From: Chryseobacterium gleum
GTDB lineage: Bacteria > Bacteroidota > Bacteroidia > Flavobacteriales > Weeksellaceae
Assembly (NCBI RefSeq): GCF_900636535.1
Contig: NZ_LR134289.1
Span: forward strand, 1,798,001 to 1,862,000
DNA: 64,000 bases
Direction: 5' to 3'
Below are positions 33,181 to 43,600 of the stretch, one piece after another. The notes below the pieces were generated by a model, which was given only the letters and a program-made list of their open reading frames with translations, made no database searches and was not told where the DNA came from. How positions within the stretch are numbered: position 1 is the first letter of the stretch; the number at the start of each line of letters is the position of its first letter. The position numbers and the translations under genes are program-made.

Positions 33181-33352
33181 CTGAGAGTTACATTCAAAGA
33201 CTTTCCGAACCTTCGATATATATTCTCCGATTTCGAAAGTTCTTTATTGACATGCTCAAAGTCAGCAGCCTTTCCTCAACAGTATTTTCCAAAAAAACAC
33301 GATCTTTCAAAACAAACTCCCAAATATTCCGTTTAATTCTTAAATTTGGCTC

Positions 33353-33796
33353 ATGCGAAAGAATCTTTATTTCATCATTATATTATGTTCCCTTACCAGC
33401 TGCTATACGTACCAGGTAAAAAAGCCTGCGGATCCGGCAGCCAACAATAAGCTTGCTAATAATACCGCTCCTCAACCGAAAAGCAACCCTGCTTCCCAGA
33501 CCCTGAATGTTCAGCAGCCTCCAGCTCCAGTTAATGTTCAGGAGAAACTGGCCGCCGGTAAAAACGTTAAAATTGAAGTGGATAACAAGAGCTACAAAGT
33601 TATTGTTGACCGATGGGAAGGTGACAGCCTGGTAGTGCATCCGGTACATAATGCTAAAAAAAATCTGAAATTCCATAAGAATCAGATCAATAGTGAGAAG
33701 ATTGCGGAAAGACGTTTTTCACAGCCTATTGCTGATATTCTTACAGTGACGGCCTATGCTGCCATTGGCGTTGGAATCTATCTGCTTGTCAAATAG
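33353..33796 (+). CDS. small lipoprotein (147 aa), function unknown
   Basis: A lipobox LTSC puts the lipidated Cys at 17. A Pro/Ala/Asn-rich linker (about 25-65) precedes a small beta-domain (KNVKIEVDNKSYKVIVDRWEGDSLVVHPV) and a C-terminal membrane helix (TVTAYAAIGVGIYLLV). The domain resembles the short proteins that Bacteroidota encode with a bacterial-SH3-like strand pattern. The function is unknown. It begins 170 bp after array 2. Confidence 0.65.
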   Translation: MRKNLYFIIILCSLTSCYTYQVKKPADPAANNKLANNTAPQPKSNPASQTLNVQQPPAPVNVQEKLAAGKNVKIEVDNKSYKVIVDRWEGDSLVVHPVHNAKKNLKFHKNQINSEKIAERRFSQPIADILTVTAYAAIGVGIYLLVK

Positions 33797-33850
33797 TATT
33801 TTTTCCGGAAAAAATACTAAACTATACCGATATTAGAAGATCTTGATATA

Positions 33851-33884
33851 AAAAACAGACTACCTCGTTGAGACAGTCTGTTTT
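33851..33884. terminator. bidirectional intrinsic terminator
   Basis: The stem AAAACAGACT / AGTCTGTTTT encloses a 12-base loop between the convergent lipoprotein gene and the 556-residue gene. Confidence 0.8.
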
Positions 33885-33907
33885 CTTATAGCTTATTTGT
33901 TATTGGT

Positions 33908-35578
33908 TTAAGGCCAGATTACTCCTGATTGTCGAGGGCTGGTCCATGGTTTTCCGGATGGGCTTGTTCCTGGGTGGGCTGCCAGACACTCACTTATCCA
34001 TTCGCTGCCCACTGCGTGGGATTTTACTTTTTTTACCGAGCAGTAAGTAGTTCCGGTATTATCTTTATACAGCTGATAATTAGGATAAGCTCCTTTCGCT
34101 ACTAATTCCTCATCATCAAGAAGTTCAACACCTTCACCTATCTGGGCAGGATAATCTACAATAGCACCAAGTACCCAGGCTATGGAATCTTTATTATTAC
34201 CGGCCACCAGGCTTGGAGGAGGCGTCAGTGTAATCTTGATCGTAGATTTTGAATGGTCTACAGAATAAGAAGAAGAATAGGTAGATTCCTTAACGCTTGC
34301 CAGAGGAATTCCTAAGAAAGAAAGCGTAGCAGAAGTAGACTGCTCAAAAGTTTTCTGAATACTTTTATAATCTTCACCGGTTACTGTGATCTCAACACTT
34401 GGATAATTGGAAATTGCCACTCCGTTCAGCAAACCGAAAGGTCCGTCAGGCCCGAATTTCGTTGCCGGATCCGGAGAGAATTTGTATCCTGAAATATGTT
34501 TTTCTTCCTGTTTGTCTCTGCTGTTGATCTGCGCTTTTCGGATAGGATCAAACCAGGCCCAGTACAAATTGCTGGCAATATTAAAATCCTTCGGACCAAA
34601 GGTCACCAGGGTAACCCCGGTAAATGACATGGATATTTTGATAGAATTTTTGCTGATGGCTATATTTTCACTGAAATAATTTGCATTACCGCCTATTCCC
34701 AGCGTAAAGAAATCAAAGATAGGAATAGAAAAACCCGTTTTCCCCTGTACGGAAACACGGAACCGGCTTTCAGATTCACGGCTGACCTCCATATCGATCT
34801 GGGCTGCCTGTGAAGTATTTTTAAGGCCGTTTAAAATCTTGTCGAGCGGGGTTGTCACCTCAAAAGCTGGTAAAATACTGTCGTCATTCAGCTGCAGTCC
34901 TCCGTTTTCTTTTTTAGGATTCTGTACATTCTTCAGAACTCTGGACAGATAACCATTATTCATCGTGACATTATTCTGTAAAGATATGGTAGCCCCCAGA
35001 GCATCCAGATAACTGGCCAAGACAGGAAGAATAGGTTTTCCGCTTGCCGGTGTTTTATTCAGTAAAGCATCAAGGTTTTCACTTTTCTGGATCTGATATA
35101 AAGTAGTGGCAGGGTTGGCCCATTCCGTAGCAATTCTATCCATAATGATATCAATTGGCTGCATAGTGTCTGTAGCAGGAGGAAGTGAGCCATAGGCTCC
35201 CACCCATGCAGTAAGTAAAGCCATCTGCTGATCTGTAGCTCTTGAATGGGCATCATTCAGTACAGCTGTATCTTCTTCAGATAAGGAATAATTGACTTTC
35301 GAGAAAACATCAATGAAATAATTGGTAAATACCTGGTCCAGCTGCACCGGCTCAGTATCAGCTTTCAGGTTGCAGGCTATCCAGTCATAGGTTTTCTTGT
35401 TAAATTTCAGATTGGAAGGGTCCTGCCAGTAATATGGGAAATTTCCTTTTCCGTTAATGGTAATAGCAGACAGGTCTGTACTTAAAACGCTTGACAGGAT
35501 TTCGTTGGCTCTGTCTTTCAGTTCTGTGATAATTTGTGAGGCTTCTACAAAAGGAGCAACACTTTCAGGATTTTTCAT
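33908..35578 (-). CDS. hypothetical protein (556 aa), family not recognised
   Basis: I cannot place this protein. It has no signal peptide and no membrane segment. The first about 200 residues are helical (VEASQIITELKDRANEIL, ALLTAWVGAYGSLPPATDT). The second half is beta-rich, with alternating polar and apolar strands (RFRVSVQGKTGFSIPIFDF, KISMSFTGVTLVTFGP, SVEITVTGEDYKSIQKTF). The last 60 residues (YQLYKDNTGTTYCSVKKVKSHAVGSEWISECL) look like a small separate domain. Helix-then-beta layouts occur in pore-forming and tail-like proteins, but nothing here proves that. It stands alone with its own terminator. Confidence 0.6.
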   Translation of the reverse strand: MKNPESVAPFVEASQIITELKDRANEILSSVLSTDLSAITINGKGNFPYYWQDPSNLKFNKKTYDWIACNLKADTEPVQLDQVFTNYFIDVFSKVNYSLSEEDTAVLNDAHSRATDQQMALLTAWVGAYGSLPPATDTMQPIDIIMDRIATEWANPATTLYQIQKSENLDALLNKTPASGKPILPVLASYLDALGATISLQNNVTMNNGYLSRVLKNVQNPKKENGGLQLNDDSILPAFEVTTPLDKILNGLKNTSQAAQIDMEVSRESESRFRVSVQGKTGFSIPIFDFFTLGIGGNANYFSENIAISKNSIKISMSFTGVTLVTFGPKDFNIASNLYWAWFDPIRKAQINSRDKQEEKHISGYKFSPDPATKFGPDGPFGLLNGVAISNYPSVEITVTGEDYKSIQKTFEQSTSATLSFLGIPLASVKESTYSSSYSVDHSKSTIKITLTPPPSLVAGNNKDSIAWVLGAIVDYPAQIGEGVELLDDEELVAKGAYPNYQLYKDNTGTTYCSVKKVKSHAVGSEWISECLAAHPGTSPSGKPWTSPRQSGVIWP

Positions 35579-35848
35579 GATTAATAATATTGGTATTGTT
35601 CCTACTCTTTTTGATGGCTTTTCGGATGCTGCCGTTGTTCAGGTTATGAAGCTTCTTTTGAACATACCAAAGTAACGGCGAAAAAGGAACGAATTGTAGA
35701 GTATAAATCTCTAATTTTAACGCTAAGTATTTGTACTGTAATACATAAGCATTTTCACGTATACAATTACTGTCCTACTTTGTAAGTGAAAATCTGTGAA
35801 AATATACCATAAAAAACCACTACAAAAGTCACAAAAGCTTTTAATCAC
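35579..35848. other. gene-free gap, nothing recognised
   Basis: This AT-rich spacer between divergent genes contains no recognised RNA or repeat. Confidence 0.4.
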
Positions 35849-35856
35849 TATATTTG
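35849..35856 (+). promoter_or_regulatory. TAnnTTTG -7 element
   Basis: TATATTTG lies 31 bp before the glycosylase start codon. Confidence 0.55.
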
Positions 35857-35887
35857 AAAAGAACATCACAAACTGTTTTCTTCGGAT

Positions 35888-37099
35888 ATGGAAAAGAAGC
35901 TGGCATTAGAACAATTGAAACTTGCAACGCTGGATAGTCAGGGATTAACGCAAAATACACCGTTCGGAACCGGAAAAGATGCGGTTCTTAACGCTTTGGA
36001 GCATCTCGGATATATACAGATTGATACTTTATCTATGGTGGAACGTGCACACCATCATACGCTCTGGACAAGAATCCCCGATTTTCAGGCTAATTATCTG
36101 GACGAACTGGTAGAAGAACGTAAAGTATTTGAATATTGGTTTCATGCAGCATCTTATCTTCCCATGCAGGATTTCCGGTATGTTTTACCCCAGATGCTGG
36201 CCATCAAACGCGGAGAATCCCGCTATTATAATGCGGATCCTAAAGTGATGGAGTACGTCACAGATACCATCCGTAATGAAGGACCTAAAAGAGCAAGAGA
36301 TTTTGAAAATGAAAGCCATAAAGCCGGAAGCTGGTGGAACTGGAAACCTGCCAAACTAGCCCTTGAACGGCTTTTCATGCAGGGAGACCTGATGATCAGC
36401 GGCCGTTCCGGAATGCAGAAAACTTATGACCTGGCTGAAAGAGTGCTGCCTTCTTCTGTGAACACCACAGAACCTACCCCACTTGAATTTGCAGAATATC
36501 TGGTCAAAACCAATCTCCGAGCCTATGGATTTACGACAGTAAAGCAGATCACTCATCTCCGTAAGGGAAATGAGCTGAAGAAAAATGTCAGTGAAGTACT
36601 GCAACGTATGCTGGAAGAAGGCAGAATATCAAAAATCAAGGCAGAAGGAGGAACTTCTGCTTTTGTACAGAATGATGTACTGAACAAAACATTGGATCTG
36701 ACAGATTCCAAAGTATGGCTGCTGTCTCCGTTTGATAACTCAATTATCCACCGGGACCGTGTGAAACAGATCTTTGATTTCGACTTCCGGCTGGAATGCT
36801 ATACGTCGAAGGAAAAAAGACAGTATGGCTATTTCTGTCTTCCCATCCTGTTTGGAGATCAGTTTATCGGAAGAGTCGACTGTAAAGCCCACAGAAAGGA
36901 AAAAAAGCTTGAGCTTATTCATTTACATATTGAAAACAGCACCGTCGCCCCTGAACTTTGGCTTATTCCTTTTGCAGAAACCTTAAAACGTTTCGCTGTG
37001 TTCAATGGTTGTGCATCTTTGGTTCTGACAAAAGTAAGCCCTTCAAAACTGGGTACTGTTATCAAAAAAGAATTGTCCAGATTAAAGCTAAAAAGGTAA
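35888..37099 (+). CDS. HTH_42 winged-helix DNA glycosylase, AlkX/YcaQ-like
   Basis: The 403 residues match the HTH_42 (AlkZ/AlkX) family, which repairs alkylated bases and interstrand crosslinks through tandem winged helices. The catalytic-loop motif reads QID at 44-46, the Q-hydrophobic-D form typical of YcaQ (AlkX) and different from the QxQ of AlkZ. Downstream segments fit the family: ERAHHHTLWTRIPDF, FEYWFHAASYLPM, and RDRVKQIFDFDFRLECYT with KRQYGYFCLPILFGDQFIGRVDCK near the end. No neighbour suggests a pathway. Confidence 0.88.
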   Translation: MEKKLALEQLKLATLDSQGLTQNTPFGTGKDAVLNALEHLGYIQIDTLSMVERAHHHTLWTRIPDFQANYLDELVEERKVFEYWFHAASYLPMQDFRYVLPQMLAIKRGESRYYNADPKVMEYVTDTIRNEGPKRARDFENESHKAGSWWNWKPAKLALERLFMQGDLMISGRSGMQKTYDLAERVLPSSVNTTEPTPLEFAEYLVKTNLRAYGFTTVKQITHLRKGNELKKNVSEVLQRMLEEGRISKIKAEGGTSAFVQNDVLNKTLDLTDSKVWLLSPFDNSIIHRDRVKQIFDFDFRLECYTSKEKRQYGYFCLPILFGDQFIGRVDCKAHRKEKKLELIHLHIENSTVAPELWLIPFAETLKRFAVFNGCASLVLTKVSPSKLGTVIKKELSRLKLKR

Positions 37100-37123
37100 T
37101 CTTTACTGATCCGCTGAAAAGAC

Positions 37124-37160
37124 AAATCGCATCATTGGCTTCAATGATACGATTTATTTT
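37124..37160. terminator. bidirectional intrinsic terminator
   Basis: The stem AAATCGCATCATTG / CAATGATACGATTT (one mismatch) has loop GCTT, between the convergent glycosylase and adenosine deaminase genes. Confidence 0.8.
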
Positions 37161-37180
37161 ATCAGGGAAATCTTTTCTGA

Positions 37181-38689
37181 TTAGTTAAATTGCCGGTTAG
37201 CTTTCTGTACAAAATCATTCCACTGCTGGTTCAGATAGGCTGTGGCTTTCTTTTTCTCATTGTCATTCAAAGAAGAATACTGAATAGAATTGAAGACCAG
37301 TTTTTTCAATGCCTTTACATCCAGTTCCCAATACACCAGTGTTGTCCAGAAATCATAACTCAGCCCCGTATATCCATACACAGAAGGATCATCACTATTG
37401 ATTGAACATTGTATTCCGTTGCTTAATAAAACCCTGGCAGGATGGTTTCTCAGATCGCTTACATATCCTAAAATCTGATTGCTGATGGGGCTTACCTCAA
37501 CCAGCTTGTTCTGTTTTCTGATCTGCTCCATTGTTTTTGGAAAATAGATAAGATTCAGCCCATGACCAATTCTCTTATTGTTCAACAAGGCTACGTCGAG
37601 AACATTTTCATTCAGGGCAGAATTACTTTCTCCTGCATGAAGGAAAAGAGGCAGTTCCACGCCGTACTTTTTGTGAAGTTCGTCCATTTTTGCCCAGCTT
37701 TTCTCAAAAAAACGGATATCATGTCCCGCCGCTTCATCTGCTACAAGATCAAAGCCTGAGATCATATCCGGAAATTCTTTCTTCATTACGAAAGCCGTTT
37801 CCAGTTGTTTTCCAATACTTTCATTATCTAAGAATTTAAAGCTTGAATAGATAAGCTTCAGCGTGAACTGCGGATCCGATTGGTGTATCTGCTTAAGAAT
37901 ATCCTGCAGATCTGTGATGGAAGTTTTCAAAGGATATTTTCCATGCTCAAAATCGTAAAGTTCATCAAAAATATATCTGATTTCCACATGCTGTACTTTA
38001 TCTTTTATCAGATCCTGGAATCCTTTCAGATAATATTCCTTGAAGAAAGGACGGTACGGAAGCAGCAGGCTGATACGTTTAAAGCGTTTTTCAAATTCAA
38101 TCCAATAATCTGTATAAGAACAAAGATGGTCACGTTTCAACGTAAGAAGATCCTGCAGTTCTTTTTCAAATCCAGGGCTTGAAGCCAGTTTCTTATCAAG
38201 GCTCACAAATCCTGCGGGCACTTTTCCCTTTTCAAAAAAAGCCAGCTGCCCGAAAATAAACTGATCATTATCTTTCTGGTCGTAAACATAGCTTTCCTGA
38301 TATTTTCTCACCCTGGAAATAATCCATTTCACATCTGTTATCCCTCCGCTGTGGGTATGCAGCAAACCTCCTTTCGGCATCGTCTGGAGAAGCTGAAACA
38401 GATTGCTGTCTTCTATTAATGGTTTTAATTCATTAAAAGAACTGTTATATAGAGATATTTTCTTCGATTCCGTATCACTGAGGAGCTGTTTACGGATCCC
38501 GGATATTTTTTTATCCAAAAGAAGTTCCGCCTCAGATAAGCTGATATCAGCATCAAATGCCATCGCTTTGTTTTCCTGTTCTGATAAAGCCAGATTATGC
38601 CGGTATACAGACGTTTCAGTCATTTTACCTTGTCCCCAAAATAAGGGTGCTCCTAAAAGTGATATATAAATAAGGTATTTTTTCATCAT
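37181..38689 (-). CDS. secreted adenosine deaminase (ADGF-like)
   Basis: The 502 residues begin with a signal peptide (YISLLGAPLFWGQ). Metal-dependent deaminase motifs are present: HTHSGG at 111-116, HAGESNS with the later RIGHGLNL, and INSDDPSVYG with the metal-binding Asp pair. The long N-terminal helical region (about 25-100) resembles that of adenosine deaminase growth factors. Deamination of adenosine in the periplasm or outside is expected. An ATG directly follows the first, so the start could be one codon later. It is divergent from the small gene that precedes the efflux operon. Confidence 0.87.
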   Translation of the reverse strand: MMKKYLIYISLLGAPLFWGQGKMTETSVYRHNLALSEQENKAMAFDADISLSEAELLLDKKISGIRKQLLSDTESKKISLYNSSFNELKPLIEDSNLFQLLQTMPKGGLLHTHSGGITDVKWIISRVRKYQESYVYDQKDNDQFIFGQLAFFEKGKVPAGFVSLDKKLASSPGFEKELQDLLTLKRDHLCSYTDYWIEFEKRFKRISLLLPYRPFFKEYYLKGFQDLIKDKVQHVEIRYIFDELYDFEHGKYPLKTSITDLQDILKQIHQSDPQFTLKLIYSSFKFLDNESIGKQLETAFVMKKEFPDMISGFDLVADEAAGHDIRFFEKSWAKMDELHKKYGVELPLFLHAGESNSALNENVLDVALLNNKRIGHGLNLIYFPKTMEQIRKQNKLVEVSPISNQILGYVSDLRNHPARVLLSNGIQCSINSDDPSVYGYTGLSYDFWTTLVYWELDVKALKKLVFNSIQYSSLNDNEKKKATAYLNQQWNDFVQKANRQFN

Positions 38690-38991
38690 AATATTGGAAG
38701 ATTTTGTAACAACGGTTATGCTTAACCGTTAAAAGTAGCTTGTTACAGCAAAAATTATGCAGAATAATGCCGTTTCAAAAATAAGATTAATTTTTCTGTT
38801 AAAAACACTAAATTATGCACCAATAACCATTTCTCAGACCATCTTTTTCTGCAAACCCTTTTTTTATGTTTCCGATATCTCTTGCTGAAAATGCCAAAAT
38901 CATATTCTTCTTTTTATTTTTTTCAATAAACAGGGCACTTTTTAACACTTTTTTAATCTATAACGGTTGTACTTATTTTGAAGTTTAATTA
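38690..38991. other. gene-free gap upstream of the adenosine deaminase gene
   Basis: The gap holds the presumed promoters of both divergent neighbours. No gene, RNA or repeat is recognised; a T-rich run lies near 38900. Confidence 0.4.
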
Positions 38992-38999
38992 CCTTTGTC
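38992..38999 (+). promoter_or_regulatory. TAnnTTTG -7 element very close to a start codon
   Basis: TACCTTTG ends 6 bp before the ATG of the 152-residue gene. If used, the transcript would begin at or next to the start codon. Confidence 0.45.
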
Positions 39000-39005
39000 T
39001 CTGGG

Positions 39006-39464
39006 ATGCGGAAAAGGTTTTATCAATATTTGTACAGTTTGTTATTTGCATTGCTTACCGTTTTAGGTTGGTACTATGGGCAAATCCAGCAGTATATCTC
39101 AACAGATATTCCTTCTGATCTTCACTTTACTACGGATCTTCTGGTTCACCAGAAAAAAAGCATTAAAAAATCGTTTGCATTTCTTAAAAATCACGAGACC
39201 AATGATGCTTACAATATCAGCCATCCCCGCTACAACAAAATCAGAGCGAATCTTTCCGAAAATGACAACGAAAATGATGATAATGTAGAAACATCCGGTT
39301 CTACAGAACTTCTTGCCCTTTTCAAAGAAGGTTTCTGGCATCTGATCTCAGGCTTCGTCACTACATTTCACGACAGACAAATCGCTGTTTCACTTTCTCA
39401 GTCAGAACATTTAAAACCTTTACATGATGATCTGTACATCCAGTATAGGGTCATCCGACTGTGA
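39006..39464 (+). CDS. hypothetical membrane-anchored protein (152 aa)
   Basis: One N-terminal membrane helix (YLYSLLFALLTVLGWYYG) leads to a soluble domain rich in His, Asn and acidic residues, with a linker ENDNENDDN around residues 90-96. The C-terminal stretch (SGFVTTFHDRQIAVSLSQSEHLKPL) shows no known motif. It lies 106 bp before the RND efflux operon in the same direction and may be a local accessory, but there is no direct evidence. The family is not recognised. Confidence 0.6.
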   Translation: MRKRFYQYLYSLLFALLTVLGWYYGQIQQYISTDIPSDLHFTTDLLVHQKKSIKKSFAFLKNHETNDAYNISHPRYNKIRANLSENDNENDDNVETSGSTELLALFKEGFWHLISGFVTTFHDRQIAVSLSQSEHLKPLHDDLYIQYRVIRL

Positions 39465-39570
39465 TTTTATAGTAATTTTTTCCGAAAACCTTATCAGCTT
39501 TCTTAATTTATTTTGAGAGCCGGTAACTCTATTTTTTCAATTATAAATTATTATAAAAACAATACTTATC

Positions 39571-40656
39571 ATGGTCAAGAAAAGTCTCATGTATATCAGC
39601 TTGTGCCTTATTTTCCTGTTGGCAGGCTGCCAATCTGAAAAAAAGGAAAAAACAGAAGCAGCGTCTTTCAACGTTACAAGTCCGCTTGTAAAAGATACTT
39701 TGGTTAACAAAGATTATGTTGCTCAAATCCGTTCTATTAATCATATTGAGCTCCGTGCTCAGGAAAAGGGATATATCCAGTCTATTTATGTAGATGAAGG
39801 CCAGTTCGTACAGAAAGGCCAGCTGCTGTTCAAAATTATGCCTAATCTTTATGAATCTGATGTAAACCGTGCCAAAGCAGAGTCTAAATATGCACAAATT
39901 GAATATCAGAATACCAAGAACCTCTCCGACAAAGACATCGTCGCTCCCCAGGAAATGGCAATGGCTAAAGCAAAATATGAAAAAGCCCAGGCTGAACTGG
40001 CTTCAATGAACACCCATTTAAAATTTACCGAAATCCGTGCACCTTTTAGTGGAATTGTAGGAAAATTACACGTCAGAAAAGGTAGTCTGGTGGATGAAGG
40101 GGAACTGGTAACGGAACTCTCCGACAACAGCAAAATGTGGGTATATTTTAATGTTCCGGAAGCTGAATATCTTAACCAGATGGATGCGAAAAAGGATAAC
40201 AGTCCGATGCATGTACGCCTTAGAATGGCCAATGGGAAAGAGTTTACACAAGATGGTATCGTACAGACCATAGAGTCTGATTTTGACAATGAGACCGGAA
40301 ATATCGCTTACAGGGCCACTTTCCCGAATCCGAAAGGACTGCTGAGATACGGAGAAACCGGAAACATCGTCATTACGTCACCTTACGCCAATGCTATGAT
40401 GATTCCTCAGAAGGCTACTTTCGAAGAGCTGGAAAAGAAATATGTCTATGTGATCGGTAAAGATGGTAAAGTACATGCCAGAGAAATAAAAGTTGCTGCC
40501 GAATTACCTCATATTTATGTAGTCGCTTCAGGGCTTGGAAAGGATGACAGAATCCTTCTGGAAGGTCTTAGAATGGTTCAGGAAAACCAAAAGATCAGCT
40601 CAAAATATCAAAAGCCTGAAAAAGTAATGTCTAACCTGGATCTGTACGCCGAGTAA
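39571..40656 (+). CDS. RND efflux periplasmic adaptor lipoprotein
   Basis: The membrane-fusion subunit of a tripartite pump. The lipobox LLAGC puts the lipid at Cys20. Split biotinyl-lipoyl halves are visible (IRSINHIELRAQEKGYIQSIYVDEGQFVQKGQLLFK and LKFTEIRAPFSGIVGKLHVRKGSLVDEGELV), separated by the alpha-hairpin (about 85-145). A beta-barrel and membrane-proximal domain follow. The 361 residues are typical. The inner-membrane pump gene follows after 15 bp. Confidence 0.93.
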   Translation: MVKKSLMYISLCLIFLLAGCQSEKKEKTEAASFNVTSPLVKDTLVNKDYVAQIRSINHIELRAQEKGYIQSIYVDEGQFVQKGQLLFKIMPNLYESDVNRAKAESKYAQIEYQNTKNLSDKDIVAPQEMAMAKAKYEKAQAELASMNTHLKFTEIRAPFSGIVGKLHVRKGSLVDEGELVTELSDNSKMWVYFNVPEAEYLNQMDAKKDNSPMHVRLRMANGKEFTQDGIVQTIESDFDNETGNIAYRATFPNPKGLLRYGETGNIVITSPYANAMMIPQKATFEELEKKYVYVIGKDGKVHAREIKVAAELPHIYVVASGLGKDDRILLEGLRMVQENQKISSKYQKPEKVMSNLDLYAE

Positions 40657-40671
40657 CCCCAAAGCAGCATT

Positions 40672-43600
40672 ATGTTTAAAAAAGTAATACACCGACCGGT
40701 CTTCGCCATTGTGATATCGGTTGTAATCCTGTTTATGGGAGGGATTGCCATGAAGCAGCTTCCTACGGAGCAGTTTCCCAAGATTGCTCCAACCACAGTA
40801 GCTGTTTCCATTGCCTATCCCGGAGCAAGTGCAGATGTATTGGTAAAATCATCTTTGATTACGATTGAAAATGCCATCAACGGAGTTCAGGGAATGCGGT
40901 ACATCACAACCGATGCCACCAGTGCCGGAGAAGCTACTGTAAACGTTGTTTTTGATCCCGGAACTGATCCGAATGAGGCAGTAGTTCTGGTAAAAACCAG
41001 AGTGGATCAGGTAATGCCTTTATTACCGGAACTGGTACAGAAAGAAGGGGTTGTGGTAAACCCTATCCAGCCGAGTATGCTGATGTACGTGAATCTTTAC
41101 AGTACGAATAAAAGTATGGATGAAAAGTTCCTGTACAACTACTCTATGGTAAATATCATCCCGGAAATTAACCGTATCCACGGGATTGCAAAATCTCAGA
41201 TCCTGGGAAGCCGCAGATATGCCATGCGTATCTGGCTGAATCCTGACCGTATGCGTGCTTATGATATCTCGGTAGATGAGGTGATGAAAGCTATTGGCGA
41301 ACAAAGTATTATCGGGCGTCCGGGAAGAATCGGGCAAAGTTCCGGTATTGCTGCACAGTCACTGGAATATGTATTAACCTACAAAGGGCAGTACAATAAG
41401 CCGGAAGAATATGAGAATATCATTGTGCGCTCCAACGCAGAAGGAGAGAATGTAAAGCTGAAAGATATTGCCAAAGTAGAACTTGGAAGTGAATTCTTTG
41501 ATATTTACTCCAATCTTGACGGGCATCCTTCCGCTTCTATCGTTTTAAAACAAAACTACGGAAGTAATGCGAATGACGTGATCAGAGATGTGAAAGCGAA
41601 ACTGGCAGAAATGAAGGGGAACTTCCCTCCGGGAGTTGATTACAAGATCAGTTATGATGTTTCGCAATTCCTGGATGCTTCCATAGAACAGGTAATGCAC
41701 ACCCTGAGGGATGCATTTATCCTCGTTGCTATTGTAGTTTTCATTTTCCTTGGTGACTGGCGCTCTACCCTGATTCCTATTATTGCCGTACCTGTTTCTC
41801 TGATCGGAACGTTCTTTGTGATTCAGTTTTTTGGATTAACCATCAATCTTGTTACCCTTTTTGCATTGGTATTGGCCATCGGTATTGTGGTTGACAACGC
41901 TATTGTGGTGATAGAAGCTGTTCACGCCAAAATGGAAGACAGTAATATTTCACCTTACAAAGCGGTAAAAGAAGTAATGGGTGAAATTGCCGGAGCTATT
42001 ATTGCCATTACAGCCGTGATGGTAGCCGTATTCATTCCGATCTCGTTTATGACAGGTCCTGTAGGAACTTTCTATCGTCAGTTTTCTATTACCATGGCAA
42101 GTTCTATCGTAATTTCTGCGGTAGTAGCCCTTACGCTGACTCCTGTTTTGGCGGCAATGTTATTGAAAAACCATCATGGAAAACCTAAAAAAGTAAATAT
42201 TTTTACCAAAGCTTTAGACTCCTTTAACAGCGGTTTTGATAAAGTAACCGGAAAATACGCTTCATTCCTTAGAAAAATTGTGAGCCGAAAAGTGGTGACA
42301 TGGGGAATTCTGATTGCTTTCTGCACCGGAATTTTTGTGATCAACAAAGTATTGCCAGGCGGATTTATCCCGAATGAAGACCAGGGAACTATTTATGCCA
42401 TTATTCAGACTCCTCCGGGTTCTACCCTGGAGCAGACCAATAAAGTTTCGAGGACCTTACAGAAAATATGTATGGGCGTAGACGGTGTGGAATCTGTATC
42501 GTCACTGGCTGGATATGAGATTATGACGGAAGGGCGCGGCTCCAATGCAGGGACCTGTCTGATCAATCTTAAAAGCTGGAATGACCGTGATCATTCTGTA
42601 AAGGAAATCATGGAAGAGCTGGAAGAAAAATCAAAAGACCTTGGCGCTACGATTGAGTTTTTTGAACCACCTGCTGTACCGGGATTCGGATCTTCGGGAG
42701 GTTTCTCTATGAGATTGCTGGATCTGAACAGAACTACCGATTATCAGGAATTTGACAAAGCCAATAAAGATTTCATCGCCCAGCTAAAAAAGCGTAAAGA
42801 ACTTTCAGGAGTATTTACCTTCTTTGCTGCCAATTATCCTCAGTATGAACTGGTGTTTGACAATAATGCCGCCATGCAGAAAGGAGTTTCTATCGGAAAA
42901 GCGATGGATAACCTTAACATTCTGATCGGTAGTACGTATGAACAGGGCTTTATCCGTTTCGGACAATTCTTTAAGGTGTATGTACAGTCATCTCCTGAGT
43001 TCAGAAGACTTCCTACGGATATCATGAATCTGTATGTGAAAAATGACCGTGACGAAATGGTACCTTATTCCGCATTTATGACGATGAAAAAGACGCAGGG
43101 ACCTAACGAAATTACCCGTTACAACATGTACAATTCAGCTGCCATCCGCGGACTTCCGGCGGCAGGATATACCACCGCTGATGCTATTCAGGCCATCAAT
43201 GAAACCGCTGCAAAAACACTTCCTCACGGATATAAAGTGGCATGGGAAGGATTGTCTTACGATGAAGCGCAGCGTGGTAATGAAGCCATCTATGTATTCC
43301 TTGTTGTGCTGGTATTCGTGTATCTGGTTCTGGCGGCTCAGTATGAAAGTTTCCTGATTCCGTTTGCTGTACTTTGTTCTTTACCGGTGGGAGTTTTCGG
43401 GTCTTTCTTATTATTAAAAGCAATGGGACTTGAAAACGACATCTACGCACAGGTAGGATTGATCATGATTATCGGATTACTGGGTAAAAATGCAGTACTT
43501 ATTGTAGAGTTTGCCGTGAAAAGGCGTCAGGCAGGAGATTCTATTCTTGAAGCTGCAGTAGAAGGCTCCAAAGCCCGTTTCAGGCCAATCCTGATGACTT

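Noticed and set aside
33129..33419. Open frame that leaves array 2 and overlaps the lipoprotein gene
   Set aside because: It starts in repeat DNA and overlaps the convincing lipoprotein start in another frame.
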